Below are positions 1 through 4,902 of a stretch of 5,003 nt of DNA, piece by piece. Origin of the DNA: Veillonella sp. Its GTDB lineage: Bacteria > Bacillota > Negativicutes > Veillonellales > Veillonellaceae. Every line of letters begins with the position of its first letter. The first letter of the stretch is position 1. The position numbers and the translations under genes were made by a program. Location: contig NZ_SVCB01000057.1 in NCBI RefSeq assembly GCF_015058545.1, forward strand, positions 1 through 5,003, written 5' to 3'. Below the pieces are notes generated by a model. It was not told the DNA's origin. It did no database searches and saw nothing but the letters and a program-made list of their open reading frames with translations.

Positions 1-114
1 TAATAGAGTGGTTGTCAGATTACTCAAAGCCCTCTTTAGAGGGCAACCACTAGAGAAAGACCCTTATAGGGTCAGAGCAAACCACCCGTTCTACGGGTGG
101 TTATGATTTGTCAA
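1..114 (+). mobile_element. Right end of an IS200-like (IS200/IS605 family) element, partial
   Basis: The stretch is a series of perfect hairpins. An outer stem 7-14/44-51 (AGTGGTTG with CAACCACT) encloses an inner stem-loop 29-44 (GCCCTCT/AGAGGGC). A second hairpin is at 59-73 (GACCCT/AGGGTC) and a third at 80-102 (AACCACCCGT/ACGGGTGGTT, loop TCT), followed by ATGATTTGTCAA. A subterminal hairpin a few bases before a TCAA-like cleavage site is typical of right ends of IS200/IS605 elements, which move as single strands and leave no target duplication. No part of the transposase can be identified, so its gene must lie to the left of the window. The boundary at 114 is a guess from the TCAA at 111-114; the element could end a few bases earlier. 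A tnpB-type guide-RNA scaffold is an alternative reading, but no TnpB coding sequence is visible. The family call rests on structure and on resemblance to remembered IS200 ends. Confidence 0.65.
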
Positions 115-129
115 TAGGGGGTAATAAAT

Positions 130-161
130 AATAGGCCATATCCATTCGGAAACGGCCTATT
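130..161. terminator. Bidirectional intrinsic terminator behind pyrE
   Basis: A perfect 8-bp stem AATAGGCC (130-137) / GGCCTATT (154-161) encloses a 16-base loop that has a small TCC/GGA helix inside. Read on the minus strand it follows the pyrE stop by about 18 bases and is trailed by ATTTATTACC, so it should end the pyrFE transcript. Read on the plus strand it is followed by GTTTTGTATTG and could also stop transcription leaving the insertion element on the left. Confidence 0.7.
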
Positions 162-178
162 GTTTTGTATTGAATTAA

Positions 179-766
179 TTATTTAATATGTTTGCTGCCG
201 CGTTCAGTCATTGGCACATGGTCTTTACAAAGCGGGCATTCTTCCGGCTGGTAAGTCGGCACGGTAAGGTTCAACAAAGCTTGCACTTTGTCGTTTGGAA
301 TACCGAAGTCCGCTTTGCCGCCGCTGCGGTTAACCAAGAGGCCTACGCCTACGATTTCACCTTGGGACGCTTTAACAACGTCAACTACTTCGCGAACGGA
401 GCCGCCGGTGGTTACGATATCTTCAACGATGAGTACGCGGGTACCCGGTTCAATGCGGAAACCGCGACGCAAAGTCATAACGCCTTTTTCACGTTCGGTG
501 AAAATAGCACGGGTGCCCAAAGCTTTCCCCACTTCGTGAGCTAATAAGATACCGCCGGTCATAGGTCCGATAACGAGTTCTACATTCTGGTCTTTGAAGC
601 GCTCAGCCAATTCTTGGCAAAGGCGTTCGGTGTATTTAGGATGCTGTAATACGTTGAATTTTTCAACATACATAGGGCTGTGAAGTCCGGAGGTCAAAAG
701 AAAATGGCCTTCTAAAATAGCTTTAGTGTCGATTAATAACTGTTTAACTTCTTGTTCTGTCATCAT
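179..766 (-). CDS. pyrE: Orotate phosphoribosyltransferase PyrE
   Basis: Cytoplasmic enzyme of UMP synthesis. It joins orotate to PRPP, giving OMP and pyrophosphate, the substrate of the PyrF product encoded just upstream. The 195-residue protein shows the type I PRPP-binding loop VLIVEDIVTTGGS at about residues 111-123, a flexible active-site loop region around EREKGVMTLRRGF (91-103), and the N-terminal substrate segment HFLLTSGLHSPMY (21-33). The C-terminal PEECPLC (174-180) and the length fit the Thermus-family type of PyrE rather than the longer enterobacterial form. The chosen start, ATG at 766-764, overlaps the pyrF stop as ATGA, and GGAGG at 782-778 lies 10 bases upstream. A second ATG follows immediately (763-761) and cannot be excluded. 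The overlap suggests translational coupling with pyrF. The reading frame is intact and ends with TAA at 181-179, just before a terminator. Confidence 0.95.
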   Translation of the reverse strand: MMTEQEVKQLLIDTKAILEGHFLLTSGLHSPMYVEKFNVLQHPKYTERLCQELAERFKDQNVELVIGPMTGGILLAHEVGKALGTRAIFTEREKGVMTLRRGFRIEPGTRVLIVEDIVTTGGSVREVVDVVKASQGEIVGVGLLVNRSGGKADFGIPNDKVQALLNLTVPTYQPEECPLCKDHVPMTERGSKHIK

Positions 767-1482
767 GGGTGAATAGCCTCCATTTCTTCAACAATTAAAC
801 GAACCGCTTCTTGCGGATTGTCGGCTTTGGTAATAGGACGACCGATTACGAGTTTGGATGCACCGTCCGCTAAGGCGCTCTTCGGTGTAGCAATGCGCTT
901 CTGGTCGTTGGCGGCCGCAAAACTTGGGCGGATGCCCGGCGTTACGATGAGGAAGTCCTCGCCGCACACCTCGCGGATGGCTTTGGCTTCCAATGGGGAT
1001 GCGACAACGCCGTCCATGCCGGATTCTTTGGCAAGTTTTGCCAAACGAATCACTTGATCGCGAATCGGCAATTGACCGCCGATGGCAGTCCATGCATCAT
1101 CGTCAAAACTGGTCAGCACGGTTACGGCCAAGAGTTTCGGACGTTCTACCTGTAATTTCTCAGCTGCTTCGGTAGCTGCTTTGGCCGCAGCGGCCATCAT
1201 AACGGGACCGCCTTGGCTGTGCAAGGTGATAAGCTTGGCACCGAGGTGCGTCAAAGAGGCTACCCCCTGCGCTACTGTGTTTGGAATGTCATGCAATTTC
1301 AAGTCGAGAAATACGGATTTTCCCTGTTCTTGTAAATACGTCACCGTTTCGGCACCGGCGGCATAAAATAATTCCATGCCCACTTTGTAATACGATACGG
1401 AGTCACCTAAGGTAGTCACCAAGTTTTTTAACTGTTCCATGGTGGCCACATCAAGGGCTACTATAAGTCTGTCGTCTGCCAT
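763..1482 (-). CDS. pyrF: Orotidine 5'-phosphate decarboxylase PyrF
   Basis: Cytoplasmic enzyme that decarboxylates OMP to UMP, the final step of de novo pyrimidine synthesis. The 239-residue protein has the usual length for the bacterial type 1 (TIM-barrel) family. Family residues are in place: Asp10 in VALDV, Lys33 in YYKVG, the catalytic block DLKLHDIPNTV with Asp60, Lys62 and Asp65, and the phosphate-binding segments TPGIR (181-185) and IGRPI (213-217). The ATG at 1482-1480 is preceded by AAAGGAGG (1496-1489) at six bases, so the start is secure. It is the first gene of a two-gene unit with pyrE, overlapping it by four bases. The other pyr genes are not here, so the pathway must be encoded elsewhere in at least one more unit. 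The leader is only about 25 bases long and shows no room for a PyrR-type attenuator. Confidence 0.96.
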   Translation of the reverse strand: MADDRLIVALDVATMEQLKNLVTTLGDSVSYYKVGMELFYAAGAETVTYLQEQGKSVFLDLKLHDIPNTVAQGVASLTHLGAKLITLHSQGGPVMMAAAAKAATEAAEKLQVERPKLLAVTVLTSFDDDAWTAIGGQLPIRDQVIRLAKLAKESGMDGVVASPLEAKAIREVCGEDFLIVTPGIRPSFAAANDQKRIATPKSALADGASKLVIGRPITKADNPQEAVRLIVEEMEAIHP

Positions 1483-1514
1483 CGTAAGCCTCCTTTGATA
1501 ATATATTCAAATAA

Positions 1515-1542
1515 TTTTTACACAAAAATGAGGTAAAGTCAA
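1515..1542 (-). promoter_or_regulatory. Sigma-70-type promoter of pyrFE
   Basis: On the minus strand a -35 box TTGACT (1542-1537) is separated by 16 bases from a -10 box TAAAAA (1520-1515), preceded by TGTG. The start of transcription would fall near 1508, giving a leader of about 25 bases before the pyrF ATG. The -35 match is strong; the -10 is only fair. Confidence 0.6.
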
Positions 1543-1556
1543 TTCTAAATTATTTG

Positions 1557-1627
1557 AGCTTATCTATATTATACCTCTTTTTACTTGTAAAAAAGAGAGG
1601 ATATCTAGTATTATAGATATATAAGCT
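1557..1627. promoter_or_regulatory. Nested inverted repeats in the pyrF/aldolase divergent spacer (possible operator)
   Basis: Three dyads are nested or adjacent here. The outer arms are AGCTTAT (1557-1563) and ATAAGCT (1621-1627). The inner arms CCTCTTTTTAC (1574-1584) and GTAAAAAAGAGAGG (1587-1600) pair imperfectly across two bases. A separate perfect dyad ATATCTA (1601-1607) / TAGATAT (1614-1620) has a 6-base spacer and overlaps the plus-strand -10 box. The half-site TATCTA also occurs at 1561-1566. Because the dyads lie between the two promoters, they look more like protein-binding DNA than an RNA structure. The binding factor is unknown. Confidence 0.4.
1585..1614 (+). promoter_or_regulatory. 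Candidate promoter of the RraA-fold gene
   Basis: TTGTAA (1585-1590) and TATTAT (1609-1614) are 18 bases apart, with transcription expected to start near 1621. The -10 box lies inside the dyad ATATCTA-N6-TAGATAT, so a protein bound there would block the polymerase. The boxes are moderate matches in an AT-rich stretch, so chance resemblance is possible. Confidence 0.45.
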
Positions 1628-1675
1628 AGTCATAGCAAAAAGTGATGATGTTTTCAAAAGAATGGAGTGATACTA

Positions 1676-2372
1676 GTGGCAGTAGGTAATCGAGTGTATT
1701 TAAAAAGACCGATGGTAAGTGATGAACTATTGAACGAATATCAGGGGATTCCGGCGGCAAATGTGGCGGATTGTATGGGGCGCCTCAGTGCATTGCATCC
1801 GCGCGTTTCTTTGAAATCTTCACCTAAACAACCGGTGACGGTAGGCCGTGCTTTGACGGTAAAAACGCGTGGCGGCGATAACTTAATGGATTCATAAAGC
1901 GCTTAATATGGCAGGGCCGGGCGATGTTATTATGGTGTCCAATGACGGCGGCACGGAATATCGGGCGCTCATGGGTGAAGTTATGTTGGGCTATGCGATT
2001 TATAAACGAATTGCCGGCCTTGTAATTGACGGACCGATTCGCGACAGTGATGCGGTAGAAGCTATGAGCATGCCTGTTTATGCAAACGGCACCAATCCGG
2101 CGGGCCCTTATAAAGATGGCACCGGTGAAATCAATACGCCAATCGCTTGCGGCGGCATTTCCGTAAATCCGGGCGACATTGTTGTCATGGACCGCGACGG
2201 CGTTATCGTTGTTCCTTGGCAAGATGCGGAAGAAGTGTTAGAGGGGGCTAAAAAAATCCAAGCCAAAGATGCCGCTAATGTACATGCAGCTTTGACCGGT
2301 GATGCGGATCGTCAGTGGGTGGAAGATGCACTCAAAGAACAGGGCACCGAAATTATTGACGACCAATATTAA
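1676..2372 (+). pseudogene. RraA-fold aldolase/decarboxylase-type protein, interrupted by a one-base frameshift
   Basis: Two frames together make one protein of the RraA family (RraA / HMG-CHA aldolase fold, once misnamed menaquinone methyltransferase). The first runs from GTG at 1676 to TAA at 1895-1897; the second is open through 1890 and ends with TAA at 2370-2372. Removing one G from the GG at 1888-1889 joins them as ...NLM-IHKALN-MAGPGD..., about 231 residues, the normal family size. The joined protein has Glu101 and Arg122-Asp123 (GEVMLGY... GPIRD), matching the E-x20-R-D signature of divalent-metal aldolases that cleave 4-hydroxy-4-methyl-2-oxoglutarate-type substrates and often decarboxylate oxaloacetate. 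That signature argues against a pure RNase E inhibitor role. The start is GTG 1676: GGAG at 1664-1667 lies eight bases upstream, whereas the earlier GTG at 1667 has no ribosome binding site. The internal ATG at 1908 has no good ribosome binding site either. Either the gene is recently broken or the extra base is a sequencing error; the rest is well preserved. Confidence 0.85.
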
Positions 2373-2404
2373 TTGTTGCCGAGATTAAAATGTAAAAATA
2401 AATA

Positions 2405-2427
2405 GTCATCAAACCTAGGGCGATGAC
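2405..2427 (+). other. Small hairpin upstream of the terminator
   Basis: GTCATC (2405-2410) pairs perfectly with GATGAC (2422-2427) around an 11-base loop that contains the palindrome CCTAGG. It lies between the stop codon of the RraA-fold gene and the main terminator and has no T tract of its own. It may protect the messenger 3' end or be incidental. Confidence 0.35.
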
Positions 2428-2432
2428 CGTAA

Positions 2433-2481
2433 AAAAAAGCAACCGATGCTTACAGCGCTATGTAAGTACGGTTGCTTTTTT
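2433..2481. terminator. Strong bidirectional intrinsic terminator between convergent genes
   Basis: A 13-bp perfect stem AAAAAAGCAACCG (2433-2445) / CGGTTGCTTTTTT (2469-2481) carries an inner helix CTTACA (2449-2454) / TGTAAG (2461-2466). Read on the plus strand it ends in a T tract and closes the RraA-fold gene; read on the minus strand it ends in eight T and closes the dehydrogenase transcript. It serves both convergent units. Confidence 0.9.
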
Positions 2482-2528
2482 GATTCAAATTTTATCATGC
2501 CATATAAGTTTTGGCCTATAAAACTAAG

Positions 2529-2573
2529 TTATACCAAGTTCTGCAGGTTAGTGGCTTCTCGGCATTTGATGTT
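2529..2573 (-). pseudogene. Remnant: 3' end of a second D-2-hydroxyacid dehydrogenase gene
   Basis: Read on the minus strand these 45 bases give NIKCREATNLQNLV and then TAA. The intact dehydrogenase gene upstream ends NIKCWEAGKPQNLV and TAG at 2626-2582. The two segments match at 34 of 45 bases by my hand alignment and lie 53 bases apart. Several differences are silent (TTG/TTA for Leu, GTA/GTG for Val, TAA/TAG for stop), as expected if both copies diverged as coding sequence. Similarity stops abruptly at 2573, eight bases after the stop codon of the intact gene. The simplest explanation is that a tandem paralogue was lost by deletion, leaving only its tail. It is not translated as a protein today, since no start is near and it is in a different frame from the intact gene. 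Confidence 0.65.
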
Positions 2574-2581
2574 TTGCTTAG

Positions 2582-3532
2582 CTACACTAAGTTCTGCGGT
2601 TTGCCCGCTTCCCAGCATTTGATGTTTTCAATAACAATATCCGCTCTCGTTTCGAGGGCTTCTTTGCTGGCAAAAGCTACATGTGGGGTGAGAACGGTAT
2701 TTTTGGCATGGCATAATGGATGGTCGGCCGGGATTGGTGGCTCCGTTTCGAATACGTCGATGCCGGCGCCGGCTAATCGACCTTCGTTAAGGGCGGCCGC
2801 TAAGGCTTCGCTATCTACAACGGGACCACGAGCCGTGTTAATAAGAACGGCCGTCGGTTTCATGAGTTTAATCATGTCGGCGTTCACGAGGCCTTTTGTT
2901 TCAGCCGTTAACGGCGTGTGTAAGGATACGAAATCGGCTTCGCGGAATAATTCTTCTTTGGAAACGAATTTAACGCCTTTATCTATGAGATCTTGTTTTT
3001 CACTGCGGTTATAGGCAATAACTTTACAACCGAAAGCGAGGGCAATTTCAGCTACGCGGCGACCGATGGCACCGGTACCCACTACGCCGAAGGTTTTGCC
3101 GAAAAGTTCAAAACCAACCAGACCGGCTTTAGTGCCTTCATGACGGGCCTGATGGTCGCAAGGCACGATATTGCGGATTACGGAAATGGCGAGGCCAAAA
3201 GCGAGTTCCGCTACCGCATTCGTGGAGTAACCGGCGGCGTTACAAACGGTGATATTCCGTTCGCGGCATGCTTCTAAATCCACATGGTCCACGCCGGTGA
3301 AGGCGATAGAAATCATTTTAAGATTCGGGCATTGGCGAATGATGTCGCCGGATAATTTTTGATTAGCCAAAATTAAAATATCTGCGTCTTTTACGCGATC
3401 CAATAATTTAGCTTGGTCTAATTCCTGCGTTTCAGGATAGAAAAACTCATGGCCGGCTGCCTTAAGTGGAGTGCTGGCTTCTTCGATTTTGGCGGCGGAT
3501 ACGCCTAATGGTTCCATTACGATGATTTTCAT
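2582..3532 (-). CDS. D-isomer-specific 2-hydroxyacid dehydrogenase
   Basis: Cytoplasmic oxidoreductase that interconverts a 2-oxoacid and a D-2-hydroxyacid using a nicotinamide cofactor; glyoxylate, hydroxypyruvate or phosphoglycerate-type substrates are all possible. The 316-residue length is typical. The N- and C-terminal parts form the catalytic domain, and the middle (about 100-285) is the Rossmann domain with GTGAIG at 152-157. The catalytic residues are present: Arg235 in NTARGPVVD, Glu264 in FETEPP, and His284 in LTPHVAF; Asp259 sits in GIDV. After the second strand of the Rossmann fold the sequence is AYNRSEK (residues 173-179), without the Asp that usually holds the NAD ribose, which hints at NADP(H) use (inference). 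ATG 3532-3530 is preceded by GAGGTGAC (3543-3536) with a 3-base gap after that stretch. It is a single-gene unit convergent with the RraA-fold gene, and a paralogue remnant follows it. Confidence 0.93.
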   Translation of the reverse strand: MKIIVMEPLGVSAAKIEEASTPLKAAGHEFFYPETQELDQAKLLDRVKDADILILANQKLSGDIIRQCPNLKMISIAFTGVDHVDLEACRERNITVCNAAGYSTNAVAELAFGLAISVIRNIVPCDHQARHEGTKAGLVGFELFGKTFGVVGTGAIGRRVAEIALAFGCKVIAYNRSEKQDLIDKGVKFVSKEELFREADFVSLHTPLTAETKGLVNADMIKLMKPTAVLINTARGPVVDSEALAAALNEGRLAGAGIDVFETEPPIPADHPLCHAKNTVLTPHVAFASKEALETRADIVIENIKCWEAGKPQNLV

Positions 3533-3608
3533 ATTGTCACCTCGTTTAAATTAGTGAGTATGTATAGTTATCAGCTAACATATATTATTGTAGCTCTTAT
3601 TAATTTTG

Positions 3609-3637
3609 ATTATACGCCAAATAACAGGAGAATACAA
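3609..3637 (-). promoter_or_regulatory. Sigma-70-type promoter of the dehydrogenase gene
   Basis: On the minus strand a -35 box TTGTAT (3637-3632) lies exactly 17 bases from a perfect -10 box TATAAT (3614-3609). Transcription would begin near 3602, leaving a leader of about 70 bases that includes the imperfect dyad AGCTAACA ... TGTAGCT (around 3573-3595). Confidence 0.65.
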
Positions 3638-3860
3638 ACGTGTGGAAATCTTGATAGTGTAATTGGATACGAAAAAGAATATTAGATTTTATTTGAGAAT
3701 TTATTGAAAAAGCTGATTTTTAAAGGCTGATTTTCGAACATCAAATCTAATAAACTTAATATATTTTTTTTGTAATGAGATTTATTAGCAATATAAAGAA
3801 ACCAATTAACGGCATTTCTGAACAATACTCATATAGTGTCTAGAGATAGACTTTTTTCGT
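3638..3860. other. AT-rich spacer with inverted repeats and a weak terminator-like hairpin; no gene seen
   Basis: No credible protein-coding frame is present. The arms ATTAGATTT (3681-3689) and AAATCTAAT (3743-3751) are a perfect 9-bp inverted repeat 53 bases apart. Part of the second arm, CTAATAAA (3747-3754), can instead pair with TTTATTAG (3781-3788), so two mutually exclusive folds exist. GCTGATTTT occurs twice (3712-3720, 3726-3734). At 3838-3851 a short stem GTCTA/TAGAC with a GAGA loop is followed by six T (3852-3857), which resembles a weak plus-strand terminator. Together these could mark a small non-coding RNA or decayed DNA; I cannot find a convincing promoter for an RNA here. Confidence 0.35.
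3667..3678 (+). repeat. Isolated copy of the ATACGAAAAAGA motif
   Basis: This 12-mer is identical to the core of the first tandem repeat unit at 3984-3995. It lies 30 bases upstream of the -35 box of the dehydrogenase gene, so the same motif is found near the promoters of both divergent genes. Confidence 0.5.
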
Positions 3861-3888
3861 TTGATTAATTGTAAAAAGAGTGTAAAAT
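3861..3888 (+). promoter_or_regulatory. Candidate promoter of the membrane protein gene
   Basis: TTGATT (3861-3866) and TAAAAT (3883-3888) are 16 bases apart. This would give a long leader of about 180 bases. An alternative -10 box TATAAT lies at 3932-3937, but its best -35 is poor (TTATAA at 3909-3914, 17 bases away). The stretch is very AT-rich, so either may be fortuitous. Confidence 0.4.
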
Positions 3889-3935
3889 TTAAATAAAACA
3901 TTTACAAATTATAAACAATTTATAAACTGCATATA

Positions 3936-3983
3936 ATGATGTATGAACATTCTGAATAATGAAATTAATAATATATACATCAT
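3936..3983. promoter_or_regulatory. Inverted repeat ATGATGTAT / ATACATCAT
   Basis: The perfect 9-bp arms lie at 3936-3944 and 3975-3983 with 30 bases between them. The left arm overlaps the alternative -10 box TATAAT, and the right arm runs into the first ATACGAAA repeat. It could be a pair of operator half-sites or, if transcribed from the upstream promoter, a leader hairpin. Confidence 0.4.
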
Positions 3984-4066
3984 ATACGAAAAAGAGCATT
4001 CACGAGATATACGAAAGGATAACTCACAAGATATACGAAAAGTGAACTCACAAGCAGATACGGAGG
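3982..4066 (+). repeat. Imperfect 24-25 bp tandem repeat, three units plus a partial unit that holds the ribosome binding site
   Basis: Units begin at 3982, 4007 and 4031, each opening with ATATACGAAA and closing with a CTCACAAG-like end (ATTCACGAG, ACTCACAAG, ACTCACAAG). A diverged fourth start at 4056, AGATACGGAGG, keeps the 25-base step, and its last bases are the GGAGG ribosome binding site of the next gene. The arrangement suggests the array grew by duplication of a leader segment. Repeated spacing of 24-25 bp could serve a cooperative DNA-binding protein, or the array could change copy number. Confidence 0.7.
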
Positions 4067-4073
4067 TAATAGA

Positions 4074-4745
4074 GTGAAAATAATTAACAAAGTAAGCATA
4101 GTACTATTAATAATGGTTTGGCCGTTAGCCTTTCTTTTGCCTGGTTGGGCTTTCTGGGAAAATAATTGGATTGAAAATATAGAGGCACTCATGCTATTAG
4201 GGGGCTTTGTAATGACAGTTAAGTGGTCAATGTCAGGCGCTCGCGCTGAGTGGTGGCTATGGCTAAGTGCGGCGGTATTATTTCTGGTAGCACTGGGTCG
4301 TGAATTAAGTTGGGGCCGCGTTTTTTATCCGATTGCATGGACTGCTGACGGGCCGGAATTCCCGGGGATACATGAAGTGTGGTTTGGCGCTTATCTTCCT
4401 TGGTTTTTAGGTGCCATGGCAATCGTCTTGTGTGTGGCTGTATGGCGCAGTCGCTCTTTAATCGTAACTTTATATAAGGAGCATCATAATGATCGCATGC
4501 TGCTTATTTACTTCGCTATTTTTATCGGGGGTCTCGTATTAGGTGAAACTGTATTTGAAAAAAATATGATTTCCTTATGGTCCGCATATCATCAAAACTT
4601 GGAAGAAATGGCGGAGTTATGCAGCTATTGGTCGGCTATAGCACTTGTTTTCAGGGTAAAAGAGTTGATTAGAACAGACGTAGAAGCTTGCGTGATTAAA
4701 GGCAAGACACTGTACTCATTGGCTCAGTTTACTTTGCACCGATAA
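4074..4745 (+). CDS. Multi-pass membrane protein of unknown function
   Basis: I do not recognise this 223-residue protein as a named family. The start is GTG at 4074, with GGAGG (4062-4066) seven bases upstream. Likely membrane segments are near residues 5-27, 34-50, 60-75, 104-124, 142-163 and possibly 184-195, with no cleavable signal peptide evident. Charged and polar residues cluster at membrane borders in a way that looks conserved: WENNWIEN (28-35), RELSWGR (76-82), GETVFEK (157-163) and LEEMAEL (176-182). Such repeated Glu and Arg residues at helix ends suggest a buried polar site, as in a membrane enzyme or ion-handling protein, but this is inference. The tail from about 196 is mixed-charge and probably cytoplasmic. 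The gene stands alone between the repeat-bearing leader and a strong terminator. Its frame is intact and the coding sequence looks normal for the window. Confidence 0.85.
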   Translation: MKIINKVSIVLLIMVWPLAFLLPGWAFWENNWIENIEALMLLGGFVMTVKWSMSGARAEWWLWLSAAVLFLVALGRELSWGRVFYPIAWTADGPEFPGIHEVWFGAYLPWFLGAMAIVLCVAVWRSRSLIVTLYKEHHNDRMLLIYFAIFIGGLVLGETVFEKNMISLWSAYHQNLEEMAELCSYWSAIALVFRVKELIRTDVEACVIKGKTLYSLAQFTLHR

Positions 4746-4805
4746 GCTCCTCTCTTACCTAAGGGGGCTATTTAATGACATCGTATTGTAAATAGTTGGA
4801 AGTGC

Positions 4806-4820
4806 GTGTCGAATAGACAC
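4806..4820 (+). other. Small hairpin in the 3' untranslated region of the membrane gene
   Basis: GTGTC (4806-4810) pairs with GACAC (4816-4820) around a GAATA loop, 60 bases after the stop codon. There is no T tract, so it is not a terminator. The rest of 4746-4849 shows nothing that supports a gene. Confidence 0.3.
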
Positions 4821-4849
4821 AAGTAGTAAACTAATGTAACAAAATTTAT

Positions 4850-4884
4850 AAAAACAGCCTTTATTCGGAGGCTGTTTTTTGATT
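4850..4884 (+). terminator. Strong intrinsic terminator of the membrane gene
   Basis: An 11-bp perfect stem AAAAACAGCCT (4850-4860) / AGGCTGTTTTT (4869-4879) with an 8-base loop TTATTCGG is followed by T-rich sequence (to about 4887). The A-rich left arm would allow some activity on the minus strand, shielding the gene from transcription arriving from the right. Confidence 0.9.
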
Positions 4885-4902
4885 TTTGTACGCCGAATAG
4901 GC

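Noticed and set aside
1..114. Guide-RNA scaffold of a TnpB system at the right end of the element
   Set aside because: The stacked hairpins and TCAA end are compatible with one, but no TnpB coding sequence is visible, and a transposase-only IS200-like end explains the structure equally well.
1880..1910. Programmed +1 frameshifting in the RraA-fold gene
   Set aside because: The site shows no slippery codon pair with a nearby stop and stimulatory signal of a known type, and the family is normally encoded in one frame, so a mutation or sequencing error is simpler.
1824..2222. 132-codon open frame on the minus strand
   Set aside because: It lies wholly opposite the RraA-fold gene, whose frames show clear family motifs; the antisense frame has no ribosome binding site context or recognisable domain.
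2511..3277. Plus-strand open frames of 167 and 94 codons
   Set aside because: They are shadows of the well-supported dehydrogenase gene on the other strand.
3936..3959. Short leader peptide MMYEHSE followed by a stop
   Set aside because: Its ATG overlaps a possible -10 box and there is no ribosome binding site upstream.
3982..4066. CRISPR array
   Set aside because: The units are directly adjacent 24-25 bp imperfect repeats without separate unique spacers, and no cas genes are near.
3980..4192. 70-codon minus-strand frame covering the tandem repeats and the start of the membrane gene
   Set aside because: It runs through the repeat leader and opposite the membrane gene; its hydrophobic look comes from AT-rich antisense sequence, and nothing else supports it.
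115..4902. Composite transposon carrying pyrFE
   Set aside because: IS200-type elements do not normally mobilise the DNA between two copies as a unit, and the enclosed genes look like ordinary housekeeping and metabolic genes.
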